Shown here: piece after piece, positions 6,564 through 14,387 of the stretch
Position numbering within the stretch: the stretch's first letter is position 1
How the letters are laid out: each line of letters begins with the position of its first letter
Assembly: GCF_032075065.1 (NCBI RefSeq)
Contig: NZ_DAMAZC010000073.1
Coordinates: forward strand, 1 to 18,441
Origin: Atlantibacter sp032075065
GTDB lineage: Bacteria > Pseudomonadota > Gammaproteobacteria > Enterobacterales > Enterobacteriaceae
Length of the DNA stretch: 18,441 nucleotides
Direction of reading: 5' to 3'
Translations under genes and position numbers: made by a program
The notes under the pieces: generated by a model
The model's database searches: none
What the model saw: the letters and a program-made list of their open reading frames with translations, nothing else
What the model was told of the DNA's origin: nothing

Positions 6564-8708
6564 TTGCTTAATCCGATCGTTCGTAAATTTCAATATGGCC
6601 AACATACCGTCACGTTAGAGACCGGTATGATGGCGCGCCAGGCTACCGCCGCAGTGATGGTAAGCATGGACGACACCGCAGTATTCGTGACCGTTGTGGG
6701 TCAGAAAAAAGCCAAACCGGGTCAGGATTTCTTCCCGCTGACCGTTAACTATCAAGAGCGTACCTACGCTGCTGGCCGTATCCCGGGCAGCTTCTTCCGT
6801 CGTGAAGGCCGTCCGAGCGAAGGCGAAACCCTGATCGCGCGTCTGATTGACCGTCCGGTCCGTCCGCTGTTCCCGGAAGGCTTCGTTAACGAAGTTCAGG
6901 TCATCGCGACCGTGGTTTCCGTGAACCCGCAGGTTCACCCTGATATCGTGGCGATGATCGGCGCATCCGCGGCGCTGAGCCTGTCCGGTATTCCGTTCAA
7001 CGGCCCAATCGGCGCTGCGCGCGTTGGCTACATCAACGACCAGTATGTGCTGAACCCGACGGCTGACGAGCTGAAAAACAGCAAGCTGGACCTGGTGGTT
7101 GCCGGTACCGAAGGCGCTGTGCTGATGGTTGAATCCGAAGCTGAACTGCTGAGCGAAGACCAGATGCTGGGCGCAGTGGTGTTTGGCCACGATCAACAGC
7201 AGGTTGTTATCGAAAACATCAACTCTCTGGTTGCCGAAGCGGGCAAACCGCGTTGGGACTGGCAGCCGGAAGCTGCTAACGACGCGCTGAACAGCCGCGT
7301 TGCCGCGCTGGCTGAAACGCGTCTGAGCGATGCTTACCGCATCACCGACAAACAAGAACGTTATTCCCAGATCGACGCCATTAAATCCGACGTTATCGCT
7401 GCGCTGCAGGCTGAACAGGCTGAAGGCGACGCGCTGGATGAAAACGAGCTGAACGACATTCTGCACGCTATCGAGAAAAACGTAGTGCGTAGCCGCGTTC
7501 TGCGTGGCGAGCCGCGTATCGATGGCCGTGAAAAAGACATGATCCGTGGTCTGGACGTTCGTACCGGCGTACTGCCGCGTACTCACGGTTCCGCACTGTT
7601 CACCCGTGGCGAAACGCAGGCGCTGGTTACCGCAACCCTGGGTACCGCACGCGATGCGCAGAACCTGGATGAGCTGATGGGCGAACGTACTGACAACTTC
7701 CTGTTCCACTACAACTTCCCTCCGTACTCCGTGGGTGAAACCGGGATGGTGGGCTCGCCGAAGCGTCGTGAAATCGGCCACGGTCGCCTGGCGAAACGCG
7801 GCGTGATGGCAGTTATGCCGGATGCAGAGCGCTTCCCGTACACCGTTCGCGTGGTGTCGGAAATCACCGAATCCAACGGTTCTTCTTCCATGGCTTCCGT
7901 GTGCGGCGCATCTCTGGCGCTGATGGACGCGGGCGTGCCGATCAAAGCCGCCGTTGCGGGTATCGCAATGGGTCTGGTGAAAGAAGGCGACAACTTCGTG
8001 GTGCTGTCCGACATTCTGGGTGATGAAGATCACCTGGGCGACATGGACTTTAAAGTAGCCGGTAGCCGTGAAGGTATCTCCGCGCTGCAGATGGATATCA
8101 AAATCGAAGGTATCACCCGCGAAATCATGCAGGTGGCACTGAACCAGGCTAAGGGCGCGCGTCTGCACATCCTGAGCGTAATGGAACAGGCTATTAACGC
8201 ACCGCGTGGCGACATCTCCGAATTCGCTCCGCGTATCCACACCATCAAGATCAACCCGGACAAGATCAAAGACGTGATCGGTAAGGGCGGTTCTGTAATC
8301 CGTGCGTTGACCGAAGAAACCGGCACCACCATCGAAATCGAAGATGACGGCACCGTGAAAATCGCGGCTACCGACGGTGAAAAAGCCAAACACGCTATCC
8401 GCCGTATCGAAGAGATCACCGCTGAAATCGAAGTGGGTCGCGTTTATAACGGTAAAGTCACCCGTATCGTTGACTTCGGCGCGTTTGTTGCCATTGGCGG
8501 CGGCAAAGAAGGCCTGGTACACATTTCCCAGATCGCTGACAAGCGCGTTGAGAAAGTCACTGATTATCTGCAGATGAATCAGGAAGTGCCGGTCAAAGTT
8601 CTGGAAGTGGATCGCCAGGGCCGTATCCGTTTAAGCATTAAAGAAGCAGCCGAGCCGTCTCAGCCGGCGGCCGCACCGGAAGCTCCGGCAGCACCGCAAG
8701 CTGAATAA
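6564..8708 (+). CDS. pnp: Polyribonucleotide nucleotidyltransferase (PNPase)
   Basis: PNPase is a trimeric 3'-5' phosphorolytic exoribonuclease, part of the RNA degradosome with RNase E, RhlB and enolase. I place the start at TTG 6564 (MLNPIVRKFQYGQ), the unusual start I recall for E. coli pnp, with AAGAAAGGGT upstream; an in-frame ATG at 6531 lies in the leader and adds a non-conserved extension. The product is 714 residues against 711 in E. coli. Order: first RNase PH domain (with FFRREGRPSEGE), an alpha-helical linker, second RNase PH domain (active-site region GDEDHLGDMDFKVAG), KH domain with IGKGGSVIR, and S1 domain (GKVTRIVDFGAFVAI). The tail is rich in Ala and Pro. The three extra residues lie in the linker, near AEQAEGDALDENE. 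Confidence 0.98.
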   Translation: MLNPIVRKFQYGQHTVTLETGMMARQATAAVMVSMDDTAVFVTVVGQKKAKPGQDFFPLTVNYQERTYAAGRIPGSFFRREGRPSEGETLIARLIDRPVRPLFPEGFVNEVQVIATVVSVNPQVHPDIVAMIGASAALSLSGIPFNGPIGAARVGYINDQYVLNPTADELKNSKLDLVVAGTEGAVLMVESEAELLSEDQMLGAVVFGHDQQQVVIENINSLVAEAGKPRWDWQPEAANDALNSRVAALAETRLSDAYRITDKQERYSQIDAIKSDVIAALQAEQAEGDALDENELNDILHAIEKNVVRSRVLRGEPRIDGREKDMIRGLDVRTGVLPRTHGSALFTRGETQALVTATLGTARDAQNLDELMGERTDNFLFHYNFPPYSVGETGMVGSPKRREIGHGRLAKRGVMAVMPDAERFPYTVRVVSEITESNGSSSMASVCGASLALMDAGVPIKAAVAGIAMGLVKEGDNFVVLSDILGDEDHLGDMDFKVAGSREGISALQMDIKIEGITREIMQVALNQAKGARLHILSVMEQAINAPRGDISEFAPRIHTIKINPDKIKDVIGKGGSVIRALTEETGTTIEIEDDGTVKIAATDGEKAKHAIRRIEEITAEIEVGRVYNGKVTRIVDFGAFVAIGGGKEGLVHISQIADKRVEKVTDYLQMNQEVPVKVLEVDRQGRIRLSIKEAAEPSQPAAAPEAPAAPQAE

Positions 8709-8721
8709 GGGTTGCCATTAG

Positions 8722-8750
8722 GCTCTCCATGTTCGCATGGAGAGCTCTTT
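8722..8750 (+). terminator. pnp terminator-like hairpin
   Basis: GCTCTCCATG (8722-8731) pairs perfectly with CATGGAGAGC (8736-8745) around a TTCG tetraloop. It is followed by TCTTTGAT, only a modest T tract. It may terminate pnp partially, or protect the 3' end, and let some transcripts reach nlpI. Confidence 0.75.
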
Positions 8751-8824
8751 GATACCTGGCTGGAAGCCGGGTTTGCAACCGGGGAACAGGACGTTCATCC
8801 AATTGTTGTCTTCGGGAGTGGGAA

Positions 8825-9709
8825 ATGAAGCCTTTTTTGCGCTGGTGTTTCGTTGCGACAGCTCTCACGCTGGCAGGATGCAGCAACTCTGCCTGGCGTA
8901 AGAGTGAAGTCCTCGCGGTACCATTGCAACCGACTTTACAGCAAGAAGTCATTCTGGCTCGCATGGAACAAATTCTTGCCAGTCGGGCTTTAACCGATGA
9001 TGAACGCGCTCAGCTTTTATATGAGCGCGGAGTGTTGTATGATAGTCTTGGTTTGCGGGCACTGGCGCGAAATGATTTTTCACAAGCGCTGGCTATCCGC
9101 CCCGATATGCCTGAAGTATTCAATTACTTAGGCATTTATTTAACGCAGGCAGGCAATTTTGATGCTGCCTATGAAGCGTTTGATTCTGTACTTGAGCTTG
9201 ATCCAACTTACAACTACGCGCACTTGAATCGCGGGATCGCCCTGTATTACGGCGGTCGTGACAAGTTAGCGCAAGATGATCTGCTGGCGTTTTATCAAGA
9301 CGATCCTAACGATCCTTTCCGTAGCCTGTGGCTTTACATTGTTGAGCAGAAGCTCGATGCAAAGCAGGCCAAAGACGCGTTAAACCAACGCTTCGAAAAA
9401 TCGGACAAGGAGCAGTGGGGATGGAATATTGTCGAGTTCTACCTGGGCAACATCAGCGAAGCAACGCTGATGGAAAAGCTCAAGGCAGACGCAACGGATA
9501 ACACCTCGCTCGCTGAGCATCTCAGTGAAACCAACTTCTATTTAGGTAAGTACTACCTAAGTCTGGGGGATACGGACAGCGCTACGGCACTGTTCAAGTT
9601 AGCGGTAGCTAACAACGTACATAACTACGTTGAACACCGTTACGCATTGTTGGAACTAGCACTCTTGGGCCAGGAGCAAGAAGACCTGGCAGAATCGGAC
9701 CAGCAATAG
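8825..9709 (+). CDS. nlpI: Outer-membrane lipoprotein NlpI (TPR protein)
   Basis: NlpI is a periplasm-facing lipoprotein that adapts peptidoglycan hydrolases and delivers MepS to the protease Prc. The 294 residues equal the E. coli length. The start MKPFLRWCFVATALTLAGC gives a basic n-region, a hydrophobic core and a lipobox LAGC with the lipidated Cys19. Ser follows the Cys, so there is no inner-membrane retention Asp. Tetratricopeptide helices follow, for example ARNDFSQALAIRPDMPEVFNYLG (about 80-102), the next repeat ending FDSVLELDPTYNYAHLNRGIA, and a final one near YLSLGDTDSATALFKLAV. GGGAG lies six bases before the ATG at 8825. The gene sits between pnp and deaD as in E. coli, where it shares transcripts with both. 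Confidence 0.97.
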   Translation: MKPFLRWCFVATALTLAGCSNSAWRKSEVLAVPLQPTLQQEVILARMEQILASRALTDDERAQLLYERGVLYDSLGLRALARNDFSQALAIRPDMPEVFNYLGIYLTQAGNFDAAYEAFDSVLELDPTYNYAHLNRGIALYYGGRDKLAQDDLLAFYQDDPNDPFRSLWLYIVEQKLDAKQAKDALNQRFEKSDKEQWGWNIVEFYLGNISEATLMEKLKADATDNTSLAEHLSETNFYLGKYYLSLGDTDSATALFKLAVANNVHNYVEHRYALLELALLGQEQEDLAESDQQ

Positions 9710-9748
9710 CTGACGGACATCTATCAGCCCAAAACTTTTTTAAAGTCA

Positions 9749-9774
9749 TCACCTTAGCGGGTGAGGGCGTTTTT
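9749..9774 (+). terminator. Weak terminator-like hairpin between nlpI and yrbN-deaD
   Basis: TCACC (9749-9753) pairs with GGTGA (9760-9764), then GGGCGTTTTT. The stem is only five pairs and the T run is displaced, so termination would be partial at best. This fits the idea that deaD is partly read from upstream. Confidence 0.35.
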
Positions 9775-9815
9775 GTTCGTCAATCAACCAAATTTGAGCC
9801 GGTTCACACTTTTCA

Positions 9816-9896
9816 ATGAAAATTGCAGATCTTTTTCATGATGAGTTATGTAGACTGGCCGCCATTTATCTTGAGGCACACGTACTACATGACTGA
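9816..9896 (+). CDS. yrbN: Small protein YrbN, 26 codons, overlapping the deaD start
   Basis: ATG at 9816 opens a 26-codon frame reading MKIADLFHDELCRLAAIYLE then AHVLHD, and stopping at TGA 9894-9896. It resembles the E. coli small protein YrbN, which I recall as 26 residues with the same MKIAD and FHDELCRLAAI core, located just before deaD. Its last codons overlap the first eight bases of deaD in another frame. The GAGG that would serve deaD lies inside yrbN, so the small frame may act as a translational leader for deaD. I see no clear Shine-Dalgarno for yrbN itself. Function is unknown. Confidence 0.85.
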   Translation: MKIADLFHDELCRLAAIYLEAHVLHD

Positions 9897-11832
9897 ATTC
9901 GAAACCACTTTTTCTGATCTGGGGCTGAAGACTCCTATCCTTGAAGCCCTTAACGATCTGGGTTACGAAAAGCCATCTCCGATCCAGGCCGAGTGTATTC
10001 CGCACCTGCTTGGTGGCCGCGATGTTCTGGGTATGGCCCAGACAGGCAGCGGCAAAACCGCAGCGTTCTCATTACCGCTGCTGAACAACCTTGATCCTGA
10101 ATTGAAAGCGCCGCAAATCCTGGTGCTGGCTCCGACCCGCGAACTGGCGGTTCAGGTTGCTGAAGCAATGACGGACTTCTCTAAACATATGCATGGCGTA
10201 AACGTGGTAGCCCTTTACGGCGGCCAGCGTTATGACGTGCAGCTGCGCGCCCTGCGTCAGGGCCCACAGATTGTTGTGGGTACTCCAGGCCGCCTGCTTG
10301 ACCATTTAAAACGCGGTACGCTGAACCTGTCCAACCTGAGCGGTCTGGTACTGGACGAAGCGGATGAAATGCTGCGTATGGGCTTCATCGAAGACGTTGA
10401 AACCATCATGGCGCAGATCCCGGAAGGTCATCAGACCGCCCTGTTCTCCGCCACCATGCCGGAAGCGATTCGCCGCATTACCCGCCGCTTTATGAAAGAG
10501 CCGCAGGAAGTGCGCATTCAGTCCAGCGTGACCACTCGCCCGGACATCAGCCAGAGCTACTGGACTGTATACGGCATGCGTAAAAACGAAGCGCTGGTGC
10601 GTTTCCTGGAAGCGGAAGATTTTGACGCGGCGATTATTTTCGTGCGCACCAAAAATGCGACTCTGGAAGTGGCCGAAGCGCTGGAGCGCAGTGGTTACAA
10701 CAGCGCCGCGCTGAACGGCGACATGAACCAGGCGCTGCGTGAGCAGACCCTGGAGCGCCTGAAAGATGGTCGTCTGGATATCCTGATCGCCACCGACGTT
10801 GCGGCCCGTGGCCTGGACGTTGAGCGTATCAGCCTGGTCGTTAACTACGATATCCCGATGGACTCAGAATCCTACGTTCACCGTATTGGCCGTACCGGTC
10901 GTGCGGGTCGTGCTGGCCGCGCGCTGCTGTTCGTTGAGAACCGCGAGCGTCGTCTGCTGCGCAACATCGAACGCACCATGAAGCTGACCATTCCGGAAGT
11001 AGAACTGCCGAACGCAGAACTGCTGGGCAAACGCCGCCTGGAGAAATTCGCCGCTAAAGTACAGCAGCAGCTGGAAAGCAGCGATCTGGATCAGTACCGC
11101 GCTCTGCTGGCGAAAATCCAGCCGACCGCAGAAGACGAAGAGCTGGACATCGAAACCCTGGCTGCCGCGCTGCTGAAAATGGCGCAGGGCGAACGTCCGC
11201 TGATCCTGCCGCCGGATGCGCCGATGCGTCCGCGTCGTGAGTTCCGTGAGCGTGACGATCGTTTCGAGCGTCGCGGCGATCGTAACGATCGTGGTCCGCG
11301 TGGCGACCGTCCTCAGCGTGAGGGCGAAGATCGTCCGCGTCGTGAACGTCGTGACGTTGGCGATATGGAGCTGTATCGCATTGAGGTGGGCCGTGATGAT
11401 GGTGTTGAAGTTCGTCATATCGTTGGCGCGATTGCTAACGAAGGCGATATCAGCAGCCGTTACATCGGTAACATTAAGCTGTTTGCGTCCCACTCCACCA
11501 TCGAGCTGCCGAAAGGCATGCCGGGCGAAGTTCTGCAACACTTCACCCGCACGCGTATTCTCAACAAAACGATGAATATGCAGCTGCTGGGCGACGCGCA
11601 ACCGCGTCCGGATCGCGGCGGTGAACGTCGTGGCGGCGGCGCTGGCGCTGGCCGTGGCGGTTTCGGTGGCGAGCGTCGTGAAGGCGGTCGTAGCGAAGGT
11701 CGTCGTTTCAGCGGTGAACGTCGTGAAGGCGGCGCAGGCCGTAGCTTCAGCGGCGAGCGTCGTGAAGGTGGCCGTGGCCCGCGTCGTGAAGATGGCGCTG
11801 CACCGTCCCGTCGTCGTTTCGGTGACGCATAA
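9889..11832 (+). CDS. deaD: Cold-shock DEAD-box RNA helicase DeaD/CsdA
   Basis: DeaD unwinds structured RNA and takes part in 50S assembly and mRNA decay in the cold. I use the ATG at 9889 (MTEFETTFSDLGLK), which matches the family N-terminus; an upstream start at 9823 would only extend through yrbN. Length is 647 residues against about 629 in E. coli. Motifs: Q motif GYEKPSPIQ (25-33), Walker A AQTGSGKT (50-57), PTREL, DEAD near 156, SAT, then the second RecA domain with ARGLD and HRIGRTGRAGR. After a helical dimerisation region comes the DeaD-type RNA-binding domain (ELYRIEVGRDDGVEVRHIVG) and an Arg/Gly-rich tail. An Arg/Asp-rich linker (FRERDDRFERRGDRNDRG) separates the helical region from that domain. 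The longer linker and tail account for the extra residues. Confidence 0.98.
   Translation: MTEFETTFSDLGLKTPILEALNDLGYEKPSPIQAECIPHLLGGRDVLGMAQTGSGKTAAFSLPLLNNLDPELKAPQILVLAPTRELAVQVAEAMTDFSKHMHGVNVVALYGGQRYDVQLRALRQGPQIVVGTPGRLLDHLKRGTLNLSNLSGLVLDEADEMLRMGFIEDVETIMAQIPEGHQTALFSATMPEAIRRITRRFMKEPQEVRIQSSVTTRPDISQSYWTVYGMRKNEALVRFLEAEDFDAAIIFVRTKNATLEVAEALERSGYNSAALNGDMNQALREQTLERLKDGRLDILIATDVAARGLDVERISLVVNYDIPMDSESYVHRIGRTGRAGRAGRALLFVENRERRLLRNIERTMKLTIPEVELPNAELLGKRRLEKFAAKVQQQLESSDLDQYRALLAKIQPTAEDEELDIETLAAALLKMAQGERPLILPPDAPMRPRREFRERDDRFERRGDRNDRGPRGDRPQREGEDRPRRERRDVGDMELYRIEVGRDDGVEVRHIVGAIANEGDISSRYIGNIKLFASHSTIELPKGMPGEVLQHFTRTRILNKTMNMQLLGDAQPRPDRGGERRGGGAGAGRGGFGGERREGGRSEGRRFSGERREGGAGRSFSGERREGGRGPRREDGAAPSRRRFGDA
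11608..11829 (+). repeat. GERREGG repeats encoding the RGG-like tail of DeaD
   Basis: The last 70-odd codons repeat a GGNGARCGTCGTGAAGGCGG-like unit. The protein shows GGERRGGG once and GERREGG three times, with RRFSGERREGG and SFSGERREGG as near copies. Such Arg/Gly tails bind RNA without sequence specificity. Repeat number is likely to vary among strains through slippage or recombination. Confidence 0.8.
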
Positions 11833-11859
11833 GGTCTGAACGCCTTACGCTTTACACGC

Positions 11860-11877
11860 TGTAAAGTTTAATACACA
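11860..11877 (+). promoter_or_regulatory. TyrR box upstream of mtr
   Basis: The 18-base TGTAAAGTTTAATACACA fits the TyrR box (TGTAAA, six bases, TTTACA), with the invariant G at position 2 and C at position 17. It lies about 75 bases before the probable mtr transcription start. In E. coli, TyrR activates mtr with Phe or Tyr. A separate perfect dyad, CTTTACA-CGC-TGTAAAG (11850-11866), overlaps its left half. Confidence 0.6.
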
Positions 11878-11907
11878 GTCCCGATCAAAATGATTGGGAC
11901 TTTTTTT
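11878..11907 (+). terminator. deaD intrinsic terminator
   Basis: GTCCCGATCA (11878-11887) pairs over ten positions (one G-U) with TGATTGGGAC (11891-11900) around AAA, followed directly by seven Ts. This is a textbook intrinsic terminator ending deaD before the mtr promoter. Confidence 0.92.
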
Positions 11908-11915
11908 ATCCGGAT

Positions 11916-11937
11916 TGTACTCATGTACTGGTACAAT
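11916..11937 (+). promoter_or_regulatory. TrpR operator overlapping the mtr -10 region
   Basis: TGTACTCATGTACTGGTACA (11916-11935) closely matches the trp operator of E. coli mtr, with its GTAC half-sites. TACAAT (11932-11937) is a plausible -10 at its right edge, so TrpR with tryptophan would block polymerase. No good -35 sits 17 bases upstream (TCCGGA), in keeping with dependence on an activator such as TyrR. Confidence 0.75.
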
Positions 11938-11981
11938 GACGCATCCGCTTTCCGGATCCGATCGTTAATACAGGACATAAC

Positions 11982-13226
11982 ATGGCAACCCTCTCCACCA
12001 CCAGCGTCTCGCCCTCCATTCTGGGCGGCATTGTTATTATTGCCGGCACCATCATCGGCGCAGGGATGTTCTCTCTGCCAGTCGTGATGTCAGGCGCGTG
12101 GTTTTTCTGGTCACTGGCGGCGTTAGGGGTTACCTGGTTCTGCATGCTGCATTCCGGCTTAATGATCCTCGAAGCAAACCTCAACTACGCGCCCGGTGCC
12201 AGCTTCGATACCATGACTAAAGATCTGCTCGGCAAAAACTGGACGTGGATCAACGGCCTCTCCATCGCGTTTGTGTTGTATATCCTGACCTACGCCTATA
12301 TCTCGGCGAGCGGCTCGATACTGCATCACACACTGTCGGAAATGCCGCTGTCATTTTCTCCCCGGCTGGCGGGATTGATCTTTGCGTTGATCGTGGCGTT
12401 TGTAGTCTGGCTCAGCACCCGCGCAGTGAGCAGGATGACCGCGATTGTGCTGGGCGCGAAGGTGATTACGTTCTTCCTGACTTTTGGCAGCCTGTTGGGC
12501 CACGTTGAGCCCGCCACGCTGTTTAACGTCGCGGAACCGCAGCCATCCTACCTGCCGTATTTGTTGATGACGCTGCCGTTCTGCCTGGCGTCATTTGGCT
12601 ATCACGGTAACGTGCCGAGCCTGATGAAGTATTACGGCAAAGATCCGCGCACCATTGTGCGATGCATCGTCTGGGGCACGCTGATTGCGCTGGCGCTGTA
12701 TACCGTCTGGCTGCTGGCGACCATGGGCAATATCCCGCGTCCGGCGTTTATTGAGATTTCCCAAAAGGGCGGCAACATTGACGTACTGGTTCAGGCGCTG
12801 GCAGGCGTACTCAACAGTAAGACGCTCGACCTGCTGTTAATCATCTTCTCTAACTTTGCGGTCGCCAGCTCGTTCCTTGGCGTCACCCTGGGCCTGTTTG
12901 ATTACCTGGCGGATTTATTCGGTTTCGACGACTCCGCGCTGGGGCGTTTCAAAACCGTGCTGTTAACCTTCGCGCCGCCGATTGCAGGCGGCATGCTGTG
13001 GCCGAACGGATTTTTGTACGCCATTGGCTATGCCGGGCTGGCTGCGACTGTCTGGGCCGCGATTGTGCCTGCGCTGCTGGCCAGAGCGTCGCGTAAGCGC
13101 TTCGGCAGCCCGCTGTTTCGCGTCTGGGGCGGGACGCCGATGATCGTGCTGATCCTGATTTTCGGCATCGGCAATGCGTTGGTGCATCTGTTATCCACGG
13201 CGAACCTGCTGCCGGTTTATCAATAA
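11982..13226 (+). CDS. mtr: High-affinity tryptophan permease Mtr
   Basis: Mtr is an inner-membrane proton-coupled importer of tryptophan (and indole), of the hydroxy/aromatic amino acid permease family with TnaB and TyrP. The 414 residues equal the E. coli length. The first membrane segment carries the family motif GTIIGAGMFSLPVVMSG (about 22-38), followed by further hydrophobic segments for about 11 in total; conserved loops such as LPFCLASFGYHGNVPSLMKYYG and GNIDVLVQALAGVLNS support Mtr rather than TnaB. AGGA lies six bases before the ATG at 11982. The spacer upstream holds TyrR and TrpR sites, so the gene should be repressed by tryptophan and raised by phenylalanine or tyrosine. It is a single-gene unit after the deaD terminator. 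Confidence 0.96.
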   Translation: MATLSTTSVSPSILGGIVIIAGTIIGAGMFSLPVVMSGAWFFWSLAALGVTWFCMLHSGLMILEANLNYAPGASFDTMTKDLLGKNWTWINGLSIAFVLYILTYAYISASGSILHHTLSEMPLSFSPRLAGLIFALIVAFVVWLSTRAVSRMTAIVLGAKVITFFLTFGSLLGHVEPATLFNVAEPQPSYLPYLLMTLPFCLASFGYHGNVPSLMKYYGKDPRTIVRCIVWGTLIALALYTVWLLATMGNIPRPAFIEISQKGGNIDVLVQALAGVLNSKTLDLLLIIFSNFAVASSFLGVTLGLFDYLADLFGFDDSALGRFKTVLLTFAPPIAGGMLWPNGFLYAIGYAGLAATVWAAIVPALLARASRKRFGSPLFRVWGGTPMIVLILIFGIGNALVHLLSTANLLPVYQ

Positions 13227-13251
13227 AAAACGCCCTCCGATGTGGAGGGCG
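13225..13251 (-). terminator. Terminator of yhbW (minus strand)
   Basis: CGCCCTCC (13231-13238) pairs with GGAGGGCG (13244-13251). Six As lie on its left on the plus strand, so the minus-strand RNA reads hairpin then TTTTTT. On the plus strand no T tract follows, so it is a poor terminator for mtr, although the hairpin may still stabilise the mtr 3' end. Confidence 0.85.
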
Positions 13252-13256
13252 CTCGG

Positions 13257-14261
13257 TTACAGCGATTCGCGAACCTGCATCGCTAAATCGAAGGAGTGGA
13301 GACGGGCCTGATGATCGAAAATCTGCCCGTTAACCATAATTTCATCGGCCTCGGTTTCCCGCAGGATCGACAGCAAGCCGTGGCGCACTTTAGCCTTATC
13401 CCCCACCAGCGACATGCCCAGCGCCTGCTGGACGCCGTACTGCTCCGCCGGGCTCCAGATACTCTCCATGCTTTCTACTGGCGGCGGCAGCTGTCCGGCC
13501 TCGCCGCGGCGCAGCTTCACAAACGCCTGCTGCATTGAGGTAAACAAAAACTCCGCGTCGCGATTGCTGTCGGCAGTCACGATATTGATGCACACCAGCG
13601 CGTAAGGTTTTTCCAACCGCTCGGACGGTTTGAACTGGGTACGATACAGATGCAGCGCCTGGAACAGCATGTCCGGCGCAAAGTGCGAGGCAAACGCGAA
13701 AGGCAGCCCCATTTGGGCAGCCAGCTGCGCGCTGTACAGGCTGGAGCCTAACAGCCACAGCGGGATTTTCGCGCCGTAGCCCGGCACCGGACGCACGGCA
13801 GGGTGCGGATCGCGCGCGTCAAACCATTCCACCAGCTCGTTCACATCGCGTGGGAAGTTATCAATATCGCCGCTCATATGGCGGCGCAGCGCCATCATGG
13901 TGCGCTGATCGCTGCCCGGCGCGCGGCCCAGCCCCAGCTCAATGCGGCCAGGATACAGCGCGTCCAGGGTGCCGAACTGCTCGGCAATCACCAGCGGAGA
14001 GTGGTTGGGCAGCATCACGCCGCCGGAGCCCAGGCGCAGCGTGGCGGTATTCGCGGCAAGATAGCCGATCAATACCGACGTCGCCGCGCTGGCGATGCCG
14101 GTCATATTGTGGTGTTCAGCCAGCCAGTAGCGGTGATAGCCGCGCGCTTCGGCAAGTTTGGCTAAATCCAGAGAATGATGGAAAGCGTCCCGGGCGCTGA
14201 ACCCTTGCGGGATCGGGGCCAGGTCAAGCAAAGAGAAAGGTACAGTTGATTGCGTGGTCAT
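13257..14261 (-). CDS. yhbW: Luciferase-like flavin monooxygenase family protein YhbW
   Basis: The 334-residue protein belongs to the bacterial luciferase-like (FMN-dependent) family and matches the E. coli protein YhbW, whose substrate is not established to my knowledge. Visible family features are SLLDLAPIPQG at the start, RYWLAEHHNMTGIASAA (about 43-59), LRLGSGGVMLPNHSPLVIAEQFGTLD, and the PGRIELGLGRAPGSDQ block, which in this fold lines the flavin and substrate cavity. The ATG at 14261 opens just inside one arm of a long inverted repeat, with only a weak GTGAG as Shine-Dalgarno. It follows ubiV on the same strand 126 bases downstream and may share its transcript. A link to ubiquinone synthesis is only positional. 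Confidence 0.95.
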   Translation of the reverse strand: MTTQSTVPFSLLDLAPIPQGFSARDAFHHSLDLAKLAEARGYHRYWLAEHHNMTGIASAATSVLIGYLAANTATLRLGSGGVMLPNHSPLVIAEQFGTLDALYPGRIELGLGRAPGSDQRTMMALRRHMSGDIDNFPRDVNELVEWFDARDPHPAVRPVPGYGAKIPLWLLGSSLYSAQLAAQMGLPFAFASHFAPDMLFQALHLYRTQFKPSERLEKPYALVCINIVTADSNRDAEFLFTSMQQAFVKLRRGEAGQLPPPVESMESIWSPAEQYGVQQALGMSLVGDKAKVRHGLLSILRETEADEIMVNGQIFDHQARLHSFDLAMQVRESL

Positions 14262-14264
14262 AGC

Positions 14265-14384
14265 AGCTCACTTTGTCACAGCACTGTTTCAGATTAAAGG
14301 TCTGCCTCCGGCGCGCGTGCGCCAGAAAGCTGTACCTTTTAATACTGCATTAAAATCTGCTGATTGCTGTTAACAAAGTGAGCT
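14265..14384. repeat. 120-bp interrupted palindrome between ubiV and yhbW
   Basis: On the plus strand AGCTCACTTTGT (14265-14276) and ACAAAGTGAGCT (14373-14384) are perfect 12-base inverted copies. The match continues inward as ACAGCA (14278-14283) with TGCTGT (14365-14370), and again as CAGATT (14290-14295) with AATCTG (14354-14359). A small hairpin GGCGC-GCGT-GCGCC sits in the middle. The element fills nearly the entire ubiV-yhbW spacer. It does not look like REP or ERIC sequences I know. Confidence 0.7.
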
Positions 14385-14387
14385 TTT

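Noticed and set aside
6615..8522. A 635-codon open frame on the minus strand opposite pnp
   Set aside because: It mirrors the codon bias of pnp. The plus strand encodes a clearly conserved PNPase, and the translation of the minus frame (rich in His, Phe, Arg, Gln) resembles no protein I know.
14265..14384. The palindrome as a REP, BIME or ERIC element
   Set aside because: The arms and central GGCGC-GCGT-GCGCC hairpin do not match the consensus sequences I remember for these repeats; a genome-wide search would be needed to exclude another repeat family.
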